The translations under genes and the position numbers were made by a program. The notes under the pieces were generated by a model that did not search any database, was not told the DNA's origin, and saw nothing but the letters and a program-made list of their open reading frames with translations. 8,013 bases of DNA from Desulfovibrio sp. (lineage in GTDB: Bacteria; Desulfobacterota; Desulfovibrionia; Desulfovibrionales; Desulfovibrionaceae): the NCBI GenBank assembly GCA_014804865.1, contig JAAUYY010000008.1:5245-13257 (forward strand), given 5' to 3'. This document shows positions 1 to 5,207 of the stretch, in pieces; position 1 is the first letter of the stretch; each line of letters opens with the position of its first letter.

Positions 1-1592
1 GCCAGACGAATCATGCCTGGCACGCGCAAGGCCATCGCGAGCTCGCCGTTTTGTCCCTTGAGTCCTTTGCCCGTCAATCGCATATTTTCGGATCTCTTCA
101 GTAACTCCTGAAGCTTATCGACGCCGGATTGCAAATCTTTGCCGTTCCGGAAAATGCCTACGTCCTCCATCATTATTTCCTGCATTTCATTTCGGAGCGT
201 ATAGCAATCGTCGCCCGTTCCCTTCGATAGCTTGTCTATTTTCGCCTGGACTCCCTTTCCGGCTTCCTCAATGGCGTCAGTCTTGACCGTCATGGAATCG
301 CCCTCGAGAAACTCGACGATCTTTTTGCCGACGATGCCTCCGGCGACCACAGTCTCCGCCAGAGAATTGCCGCCGAGTCGGTTAAATCCGTGCATATCCC
401 AGCAGGCGGCTTCGCCGGCCGCGAATAGCCCCTTGAGACCGTAGGCGGCGCCGTCCTTGTTCACGCGAACGCCGCCCATGCTATAGTGCTGGGTAGGCCG
501 GACGGGAATCAACTGGTTTATAGGATTTACTCCGAGAAAGCGCGTGCATATGTCATATACTTCGCGAAGATTTGTGGTGATATGTTTAGCTCCGAGATGA
601 CGTATATCGAGCCATAGATGATCGCCATAGGGACTCTTTACGCCCTTCCCTTTTCGCATATGCTCGGTCATCCGACGCGAAACTACGTCGCGACTGGCCA
701 ATTCGGCTTTTTCCGGTTCGTAATCTGGCATGAAGCGGTATCCGTCGACGTCCAGCAAGGTGCCTCCGTCGCCCCTGCAACCTTCTGTTACAAGGATATC
801 TGTCGGCACTGTCCCCGTGGGATGAAATTGCACGGCTTCCATGTTGCCTAGCGGCACCACGCCCGTGTCCAGAGCGGCGATTTGGCCGCCGCCGTCGCAA
901 ATGACGGCGTTCGTTGTCGCCTTGTAGATCCTTCCGAAACCTCCGGTCGCGATTAAAGTCGCTTTGGCGACATAGGCTTCAAGCTCGCCCGTGCGCAGAT
1001 TTCTCGCGATGACCCCCATGCATCTCTCGCCGTCATGGATAAGCGCTTCCGCCTGCATCCGATCATGAACTTTTACGCCGAGTTGCAACATACGGTTATC
1101 GAGAGTGAAAAGCACGGCGTGTCCCGTGCCGTCGGAAGTATAGCACGTCCGCCATTTCGCCGTGCCTCCGAAGGCGCGCGAGTGAATGAGTCCCTCGTTT
1201 TCCGCCTTTTCTGTGGCTTGAAACGGCTTGCCGCCCTTGAAGTATGTATGCTCTCCGGCGACGACCCGATTCCACGGGACGCCCAGAAAAGCCATTTCGC
1301 GCATGGCGATCGGCGCGTTGTTAGCGAATAGACGGGCTACTTCCTGATCGCATCCCCAGTCGGAACCTTTTACCGTATCATTAAAGTGTATTTCCGGAGT
1401 GTCGCCGTCGCCCATTATCGAATTTCCCAGGGCGGCCTGCATGCCTCCTTGCGCCGCGGAGCTATGCGATCTTCTCGGGGGCACAACGCTTAAACATATT
1501 ACATTGTAGCCGGCCTGGGCCGCCTCGACGGCGACTCTTTCGCCGGCGAGCCCCGCGCCCACGCATAAAACATCAGTATAATGCACTTGCAT
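1..1592 (-). CDS. frdA: Fumarate reductase flavoprotein subunit (partial, C-terminus off the left edge)
   Basis: This subunit carries the FAD site that reduces fumarate to succinate in the membrane-bound quinol:fumarate reductase, on the cytoplasmic face. The 530 visible codons begin at an ATG with a strong AGGAGG six bases upstream. The N-terminal dinucleotide-binding fold reads GAGLAGERVA (residues 12-21). His43 in RSHSSAAQGG matches the histidine that binds FAD covalently. His257 (QFHPTG), Arg301 (ASRDVVSRR), His369 (RPTQHYSMGG) and Arg405 (HGFNRLGGNS) correspond to the substrate-binding and proton-delivery residues of the Wolinella enzyme, at almost the same numbering. There is no twin-arginine leader, so this is not the periplasmic methylmenaquinol type. 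Roughly 100-130 C-terminal residues are missing by comparison with family length (about 620-656). It follows the cytochrome b gene, as in frdCAB operons, so frdB should lie beyond the edge. Succinate dehydrogenase of the same family is possible, but the gene order and anaerobic fumarase favour the reductase direction. Confidence 0.96.
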   Translation of the reverse strand, partial: MQVHYTDVLCVGAGLAGERVAVEAAQAGYNVICLSVVPPRRSHSSAAQGGMQAALGNSIMGDGDTPEIHFNDTVKGSDWGCDQEVARLFANNAPIAMREMAFLGVPWNRVVAGEHTYFKGGKPFQATEKAENEGLIHSRAFGGTAKWRTCYTSDGTGHAVLFTLDNRMLQLGVKVHDRMQAEALIHDGERCMGVIARNLRTGELEAYVAKATLIATGGFGRIYKATTNAVICDGGGQIAALDTGVVPLGNMEAVQFHPTGTVPTDILVTEGCRGDGGTLLDVDGYRFMPDYEPEKAELASRDVVSRRMTEHMRKGKGVKSPYGDHLWLDIRHLGAKHITTNLREVYDICTRFLGVNPINQLIPVRPTQHYSMGGVRVNKDGAAYGLKGLFAAGEAACWDMHGFNRLGGNSLAETVVAGGIVGKKIVEFLEGDSMTVKTDAIEEAGKGVQAKIDKLSKGTGDDCYTLRNEMQEIMMEDVGIFRNGKDLQSGVDKLQELLKRSENMRLTGKGLKGQNGELAMALRVPGMIRL

Positions 1593-1620
1593 TTATATCC
1601 TCCTCTTCCGGAGCGTTGAC

Positions 1621-1654
1621 GCGCGATTTTCGCCTGAAATACCGACGATCGCGC
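1621..1654 (-). other. Stem-loop in the frdC-frdA gap (7-bp stem, 20-nt loop)
   Basis: GCGCGAT at 1621-1627 pairs perfectly with ATCGCGC at 1648-1654. No T-run follows on the minus strand, so it is unlikely to be an intrinsic terminator. It lies about 30 bases upstream of the frdA start codon and could be an mRNA processing or stability element. The role is inferred. Confidence 0.4.
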
Positions 1655-1662
1655 ATTCTTCG

Positions 1663-1680
1663 CGCGACGGAAGCGTCGCG
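1663..1680 (-). other. Tight hairpin just after frdC (7-bp stem, 4-nt loop)
   Basis: CGCGACG at 1663-1669 pairs perfectly with CGTCGCG at 1674-1680 around a GAAG loop (CTTC in the transcript). It begins 23 bases past the frdC stop codon and has no T-tract after it, so read-through into frdA is expected. It may protect the 3' end of the upstream message or set relative expression of frdC and frdA (inference). Confidence 0.45.
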
Positions 1681-1703
1681 ATTACAGTCAATTATCGGGC
1701 GAT

Positions 1704-2327
1704 TTAGAAAAACCAGACTCGCGTAAGAGCGCAACATCCCAGAACCAGATAGCATCCCATGCCAATCCAGATTACCGCGCGCCAGAATTTGCGACGAGCT
1801 TTGGAGATTATTCCGTATTTTACGCCTATGCGATATATGCCAATTCCGGTATGCAAGATGGTGCATGGCAGAAAGACTGTGTAAAAAAGGAGCCAGCCTT
1901 CATGCAGACGAAGATGACTTTTCTCCACGGTCAGCGGCATATTGGACATGACGCCATAAACGTGAAAAAAGGCTCCGAAAAGAATGACGATAGCCGTGAA
2001 GACCTGAACGATCCACAAAGCTGTATCGACGTCTTTTAAAGTCATGCTATGTTGCGTAAAAATGGTTAATTCGCCCTTCCGAAAAGGCATTTTTCGCGCC
2101 GCGATCCAGAAATGAAACAGAATTAGCGCGAGGATTACCGGCGCGACAATTTGCGCCACATAGATTTTCTCCATCCATTCGCCGATAAAATCGGTGACGA
2201 CCGGACTAATGACGACGCTGCCCTCTAGCACAAGGTGAACGCAGACGAAAATCGCGAGAAGCGCGCCTGAAAAAGCTTGCCAGAAATCCAGCTTTGATAG
2301 GATTTCTTGCGGAGTTCTGGGATTCAT
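1704..2327 (-). CDS. frdC: Fumarate reductase cytochrome b subunit (di-haem membrane anchor)
   Basis: This 207-residue integral membrane protein anchors fumarate reductase and passes electrons from menaquinol through two haems b to the iron-sulfur subunit. Five hydrophobic segments are visible at about residues 16-38, 56-77, 103-127, 144-166 and 182-204. Four histidines sit where the di-haem ligands of the Wolinella-type family occur: His31 (FVCVHLVLEGS), His72 (LFHFWIAARK), His122 (AFFHVYGVM) and His159 (ILHTGIGIYR). The IYRIGVKYG stretch after the fifth segment is also characteristic. It is shorter than Wolinella FrdC (about 256 aa), with a short N-terminus and a compact first periplasmic loop. 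An AAAGGAGAGGAC Shine-Dalgarno region precedes the ATG. Its place upstream of frdA fits the frdCAB order. Haem number and quinone specificity are inferred from the family. Confidence 0.94.
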   Translation of the reverse strand: MNPRTPQEILSKLDFWQAFSGALLAIFVCVHLVLEGSVVISPVVTDFIGEWMEKIYVAQIVAPVILALILFHFWIAARKMPFRKGELTIFTQHSMTLKDVDTALWIVQVFTAIVILFGAFFHVYGVMSNMPLTVEKSHLRLHEGWLLFYTVFLPCTILHTGIGIYRIGVKYGIISKARRKFWRAVIWIGMGCYLVLGCCALTRVWFF

Positions 2328-2348
2328 GTCCTCTCCTTTATTCTCCTT

Positions 2349-2369
2349 TCCGCGAGAAGGAATCGCGGA
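2349..2369 (-). other. Intercistronic hairpin between fumB and frdC (7-bp stem, 7-nt loop)
   Basis: TCCGCGA at 2349-2355 pairs perfectly with TCGCGGA at 2363-2369. In the transcript it ends about ten bases before the frdC ribosome-binding site, so it could mark a processing site or affect frdC translation. No T-run follows it on the minus strand, which argues against termination. The role is inferred. Confidence 0.45.
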
Positions 2370-2418
2370 GCTGGTATAATTTCAAAAACTCGTCAAAAGC
2401 GTTCCGTCAATGTCGGCG

Positions 2419-2982
2419 CTAGTCCTTGCGATATGGCGCCTGACCTTCCTCGTAGTAATTTTCCCCTTCGCTATCAATTACGACGATGGCCGGGAAGTCT
2501 TCAACCTCCATTTCGGCGAGAGCCTCGGGGCCGAGTTCTGGCCAAGCCAACACTGTGTATTTTTTTATCTTTCTGGCGATCAAGGCCCCCGCTCCTCCGA
2601 CCGCCGCGAAATAGGGTACTCCGTGTTCCTTCATCGCCTCGACGACCTCGGGCTTTCTATAGCCTTTGCCAATCATGCCTTTAAGCCCTTCCTTCATAAG
2701 TCTTGGCGCGTAAGGATCCATTCTCCCCGCCGTAGTCGGCCCGGCGGAACCAACGGCTTTCCCCGGTTTCGCGGGCGAAGGCCCGACATAATAAACGATC
2801 TGCCCATTTAGATCGACTGGCAACTTTTCTCCCCTGTCCAGGCATTCGACCATACGCTTATGCGCGGCGTCTCGCGCCGCGAGAATTTTGCCTGAAATGA
2901 GGACGCTTTGCCCAGCCTTGAGACTTTTAGCGACGGCGGCGTCTATGGGCGCCTTAATCCGGATTGGTTCAGTTTTAGCCAT
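2419..2982 (-). CDS. fumB: Class I fumarate hydratase, beta subunit (C-terminal domain)
   Basis: This 187-residue protein is the beta part of the two-subunit, oxygen-sensitive [4Fe-4S] fumarase that interconverts malate and fumarate in the cytoplasm; it also resembles the beta subunit of L(+)-tartrate dehydratase (TtdB). Family signatures are AARDAAHKRM (residues 35-44), GPTTAGRMDPY (81-91) and the GMIGKGY segment (102-108), followed by a FAAVGGAGAL stretch (125-134). An in-frame ATG 33 bases upstream (3015) has no Shine-Dalgarno, whereas AGGAG at 2988-2992 sits five bases before the ATG at 2982, so 2982 is chosen. It follows the alpha gene after an unusually long gap of about 200 bases that contains a hairpin and a promoter-like sequence. 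The symbol follows the alpha/beta convention; it does not mean the E. coli single-chain FumB. Confidence 0.95.
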   Translation of the reverse strand: MAKTEPIRIKAPIDAAVAKSLKAGQSVLISGKILAARDAAHKRMVECLDRGEKLPVDLNGQIVYYVGPSPAKPGKAVGSAGPTTAGRMDPYAPRLMKEGLKGMIGKGYRKPEVVEAMKEHGVPYFAAVGGAGALIARKIKKYTVLAWPELGPEALAEMEVEDFPAIVVIDSEGENYYEEGQAPYRKD

Positions 2983-3098
2983 TTTCGCTCCTGATTTTAA
3001 ATTCTCCCCAGCCATTCTATGAATATGTCTCGCGACCGTTTTTCAACCGGTTACGAAGAAAATCATTCGCCAAAAAACGCGGTCTTGGGCTCGTTCTC

Positions 3099-3113
3099 GC
3101 CGCTTATCGCGGC
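3099..3113 (-). other. Hairpin in the fumA-fumB gap (5-bp stem, 5-nt loop)
   Basis: GCCGC at 3099-3103 pairs with GCGGC at 3109-3113 around TTATC. A run of six T on the minus strand (3072-3077) lies about 20 bases further along, too far for a standard intrinsic terminator, though partial attenuation cannot be excluded. It lies just downstream of a promoter-like -10 box. Confidence 0.35.
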
Positions 3114-3119
3114 GCGCGG

Positions 3120-3148
3120 ATTATAAATTCCGGCGTTAAAGCTATGAA
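3120..3148 (-). promoter_or_regulatory. Candidate internal sigma-70 promoter upstream of fumB
   Basis: On the minus strand a perfect TATAAT (3125-3120) lies 17 bases downstream of TTCATA (3148-3143), a 4-of-6 match to the -35 consensus. Transcription would start near 3113, about 130 bases ahead of the fumB ATG. The unusual length of this gap supports a regulatory role, but chance in AT-containing spacer DNA is possible. Confidence 0.35.
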
Positions 3149-3180
3149 GACAGCTTCTAAAGTCGGCGCTTCGCTATTGT

Positions 3181-4026
3181 CTAAAGAACCGTTTCAGTAT
3201 GTCTGGCGGCGTGGCAATTTATATTCACCGCTACCGGCAACGACGCGATATGCGTCGGCGCGTATTCGATATGAACGGCGACCGCCGTCGTTTCGCCGCC
3301 TAGCCCTTGCGGCCCGATGCCGCTCTTGTTGATCATTTCCAGAAATTCGTCTTCGAGCGCCGCGTATCTGGGATCGGCGTTGCGGGAGCCTATATCGCGA
3401 GCCGCCGCTTCCTTCGCTCGCAGACAGGCGAGTTCCATATTGCCGCCGATCCCTATTCCCACGACCATTGGCGGACAGGAATTGGGGCCGGCCGCCTTTA
3501 TCGCGTCCATTACGACCTTTTTGACTCCCTCTAGTCCGTCGGCCGGCGTGAGCATTTTTAATACGCTCTTGTTTTCGGATCCGGCTCCCTTGGGCGCGAG
3601 GCGCAACTTTATTCTGTCTCCCGGCGTAATTCGCGTGTGAATGATGGCCGGCGAGTTGTCTCCAGTGTTCTTGCGTTCGAAAAGAGGCTCCTCGACGCAC
3701 GATTTGCGCAGATACCCGTCGGTATAACCTTTGCTTATGCCGTCATTAATAGCTTGCTCGAAATCGCCGCCGACGACGCGAACGTCCTGGCCAACTTCGG
3801 CGAAAACAACCGCGAGACCCGTGTCCTGACATATGGGAACCATGTCGTCTTTCGCGATCTCCGCGTTCTCGATTAATTGACCCAAAATTTCCTTCCCGAC
3901 AGGCGACGGCTCGCTCTTCTGAGCCTCTTCAAGTTTTCGCTTCATGCCCTCCGGCAAAACGCAACAGGCCTTTATGGCCATATCCGCTATGGCGTCGCGG
4001 ATGGCGTCGGCGCGAATCTCTCTCAT
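3181..4026 (-). CDS. fumA: Class I fumarate hydratase, alpha subunit (N-terminal, iron-sulfur domain)
   Basis: This 281-residue subunit holds the [4Fe-4S] cluster of the two-part class I fumarase, which interconverts malate and fumarate; the cluster acts as Lewis acid and is sensitive to oxygen. Three cysteines sit in the expected cluster motifs: Cys66 (PICQDTG), Cys184 (NSCPPMVVG) and Cys271 (NINCHAARH). The VGIGIGGNMELAC and GLGGETTAVAV stretches are also family hallmarks. A GTG at 4032 would add two residues, but it overlaps the AAGGAG Shine-Dalgarno at 4037-4032, which lies five bases before the ATG at 4026, so that ATG is chosen. It is the first gene of the fum-frd operon and feeds fumarate to the reductase encoded downstream. 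L(+)-tartrate dehydratase alpha (TtdA) is the close alternative; the frd neighbours make fumarase far more likely. Confidence 0.96.
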   Translation of the reverse strand: MREIRADAIRDAIADMAIKACCVLPEGMKRKLEEAQKSEPSPVGKEILGQLIENAEIAKDDMVPICQDTGLAVVFAEVGQDVRVVGGDFEQAINDGISKGYTDGYLRKSCVEEPLFERKNTGDNSPAIIHTRITPGDRIKLRLAPKGAGSENKSVLKMLTPADGLEGVKKVVMDAIKAAGPNSCPPMVVGIGIGGNMELACLRAKEAAARDIGSRNADPRYAALEDEFLEMINKSGIGPQGLGGETTAVAVHIEYAPTHIASLPVAVNINCHAARHTETVL

Positions 4027-4119
4027 ATGCACTCCTTTGCGCTTAATATTCGCTTAACGCGAGATCAAACAGTTCTTCGACGTTCCGGGTTTCAAAATAT
4101 CCTGGTCGGGAAACAAATT

Positions 4120-4135
4120 CTTTTTTTCACAATTC
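4120..4135 (+). repeat. 16-base direct repeat, copy 1
   Basis: CTTTTTTTCACAATTC, identical to the copy at 4284-4299 and in the same orientation. This copy lies about 95 bases upstream of the fumA start. It contains TCACAA, a half-site of the palindrome TTGTGA-N6-TCACAA used by CRP/HcpR-like regulators, but the partner half is not present, so that link is weak. Confidence 0.6.
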
Positions 4136-4283
4136 CGCCGACGGGCTTGCGAAACGGAGCTGTCAAGGGGCGCGGCGAAGCGCGTTTCGGTCTCGCTATT
4201 CCTATAATATAAAGATAAGTCAATTCCGACTTGCAAAATCGTCCGTTTATTGTATAAATATCCTCGCGCAAAAACATAATGAG

Positions 4284-4299
4284 CTTTTTTTCACAATTC
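4284..4299 (+). repeat. 16-base direct repeat, copy 2
   Basis: Exact second copy of CTTTTTTTCACAATTC, 164 bases from the first. It ends about 75 bases upstream of the rightward gene start and overlaps the candidate -35 box for that gene, so a bound protein here could block or assist that promoter (inference). Confidence 0.6.
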
Positions 4300-4319
4300 A
4301 AGAGTTTTGCGGATAAAAT
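4290..4319 (+). promoter_or_regulatory. Candidate sigma-70 promoter for the LpdD-like gene
   Basis: TTCACA (4290-4295, 5 of 6 to TTGACA) and TAAAAT (4314-4319, 5 of 6 to TATAAT) are 18 bases apart. Transcription would start near 4326, giving a leader of about 50 bases that includes the CGCGT/ACGCG hairpin at 4335-4349. The -35 lies inside the second copy of the 16-base repeat. Confidence 0.4.
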
Positions 4320-4374
4320 ACAAAATTTTTTTAGCGCGTCATAAACGCGTAATTTTAAAAATACTCGGCTATAT

Positions 4375-4947
4375 ATGTCTAATGAGCCTTATTTTTGTCT
4401 GCGCGCCGCCGACGGTCGGATACGCGTTCGGCTCGAGGCGTTATTTATCGGAGACGACGCGCAAGTATTAATTGTTGGAGGCGACGAGCATATAGGCGCG
4501 ACCGCCTTCTCGGAAGCGGACGGAGAGGCGAAAGCTATCGGCGCCGCCGGTCATCGCGAGCGCGACCCGGCTCTGGAAGCCGCTCGAACTATCGCCCTGG
4601 CTCTTGGCGTCCGCGTCGCGGTCAGTTGCGGAATTCATTATCATCGGATAACCTTGCCGGAGATTAATTCGGTCTTGGCGCTTGTCCAAGGATTGACGCG
4701 AGAGTTTATCAAACGCGTCAAGGAGAATGCGTTTGTGCTGAAAAATATGCAGGCTATTGATCAAATCCGCGAATATCTCGCTTCGGGAAAAGCGGAGGAA
4801 GATTTCCGAAAGGGCGGCGAATACGAAAAGGGCATGATCCTCGAATCGCTGGAACAAATAATGGATCTAGCGGATCTCGCTGACGAAGTCGCGACGCGTC
4901 TAATTTATCGGGGGCTGGCGCGCCGCGAAAATCCTGACAGCGATTAA
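4375..4947 (+). CDS. LpdD-like (prenylated-flavin chaperone domain) protein with C-terminal extension
   Basis: The first ~115 residues resemble the small LpdD-type domain, whose founding members are accessory subunits of UbiD-family decarboxylases and are thought to help deliver or protect prenylated FMN. The recognisable parts are VLIVGGDEHIGATAF (residues 31-45), a GHRERD segment (59-64) followed by an amphipathic helix, and VAVSCGIHYHRIT (81-93) leading to LPEINSVLALVQGL. Residues 115-190 form an additional, predicted all-helical and highly charged tail that I do not recognise. There is no signal peptide or membrane segment, so it is probably cytoplasmic. No clear Shine-Dalgarno precedes the ATG; the translation start is therefore less certain, although the leader may simply be weakly translated. 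No ubiD or ubiX gene is in the window. It is transcribed away from the fum-frd operon. The family call rests on remembered motif pattern and the function is inference; it should be read as a conserved protein of uncertain role. Confidence 0.6.
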   Translation: MSNEPYFCLRAADGRIRVRLEALFIGDDAQVLIVGGDEHIGATAFSEADGEAKAIGAAGHRERDPALEAARTIALALGVRVAVSCGIHYHRITLPEINSVLALVQGLTREFIKRVKENAFVLKNMQAIDQIREYLASGKAEEDFRKGGEYEKGMILESLEQIMDLADLADEVATRLIYRGLARRENPDSD

Positions 4948-4948
4948 G

Positions 4949-4966
4949 GCCGGATCAAATTCCGGC
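4949..4966 (+). other. Short inverted repeat after the LpdD-like gene
   Basis: GCCGGA (4949-4954) and TCCGGC (4961-4966) form a perfect 6-bp stem with a TCAAAT loop, starting one base after the stop codon. No T-run follows, so at most it is a 3'-end stabiliser; termination is better explained by the stem at 5028-5056. Confidence 0.3.
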
Positions 4967-5027
4967 GTTCCTGTTCGCCGCAGTCTCTCGTTTCGCGCTC
5001 CTTGATTATTCAGGCTGACGCGCCGCG

Positions 5028-5056
5028 TCGCGCCGCGCGACGTTAGCGCGATTTTT
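5028..5056 (+). terminator. Candidate intrinsic terminator of the LpdD-like gene
   Basis: TCGCGC (5028-5033) pairs with GCGCGA (5046-5051), and an inner alternative CGCGC (5034-5038) pairs with GCGCG (5046-5050). Five T follow directly (5052-5056). Position about 80 bases past the stop codon and 150 bases before the next gene fits separation of two transcripts. The T-run is short, so efficiency may be modest. Confidence 0.45.
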
Positions 5057-5135
5057 CCGGGTCTATAACGAGTTGGAAATGAAAAAATCCTTCTCGCTAT
5101 GGAGTCCGCGCCCAGCGAAGCGTCCGCGACATTGC

Positions 5136-5161
5136 CGAGCGGCGCGCTCGTTGCTCGCCGC
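5136..5161 (+). other. GC-rich inverted repeats in the regulator leader
   Basis: CGAGCG (5136-5141) pairs with CGCTCG (5145-5150) around GCG, and alternatively GCGGCG (5139-5144) pairs with CGCCGC (5156-5161). The two pairings exclude each other. They lie about 50 bases before the regulator start; an operator or a leader structure is possible but nothing proves either. I see no convincing sigma-70 promoter in 4948-5207. Confidence 0.3.
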
Positions 5162-5207
5162 GAGGATAGCGCGAATCGCTATAAGAACGAATAACGCGAG
5201 GAATTAA

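Larger units (their letters stand above)
4027..4374. other. AT-rich divergent intergenic region between fumA and the LpdD-like gene
   Basis: These 348 bases separate two divergent genes and must hold the promoters of both. It is visibly richer in A and T than its flanks. It contains an exact 16-base direct repeat, a 7-base direct repeat CGCTTAA (4040-4046 and 4051-4057) next to the fumA ribosome-binding site, and a short hairpin CGCGT-CATAA-ACGCG (4335-4349). I found no well-formed sigma-70 promoter for fumA on the minus strand; TTGACT (4223-4218) and TATAGG (4206-4201) occur there but with wrong spacing. The overlapping small reading frames (minus 4301-4092 and 4236-4054) have no ribosome-binding site or family resemblance and look spurious. 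Confidence 0.7.

Noticed and set aside
618..851. Plus-strand frames across 232-1331 as genes
   Set aside because: They lie opposite a continuous, highly conserved frdA frame and show no recognisable features.
1573..1866. Minus-strand 97-codon frame spanning the frdC end and frdA start
   Set aside because: Overlaps two well-supported genes in another frame and shows no family features.
2372..2380. Plus-strand extended -10 sequence TGGTATAAT in the fumB-frdC gap, possibly driving an antisense transcript
   Set aside because: No acceptable -35 box upstream, and the plus-strand reading frames that follow are shadows of fumB.
3194..3700. Minus-strand 168-codon frame within fumA
   Set aside because: Arg/Gly-rich low-complexity translation typical of a shadow frame of a GC-rich gene.
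4120..4135. HcpR/CRP-type operator in the 16-base repeat
   Set aside because: Only the TCACAA half is present; the opposite half six bases away does not match TTGTGA in either copy.
4054..4301. Overlapping small minus-strand reading frames upstream of fumA
   Set aside because: No ribosome-binding site, odd composition, and the shared NCEKK peptide is only the translated 16-base repeat.
4027..5207. Sigma-54 (-24/-12) promoters upstream of fumA, the LpdD-like gene or the regulator
   Set aside because: I looked for GG and GC at the required 10-base spacing with TGGCAC/TTGC context on the relevant strands and found none that fits.
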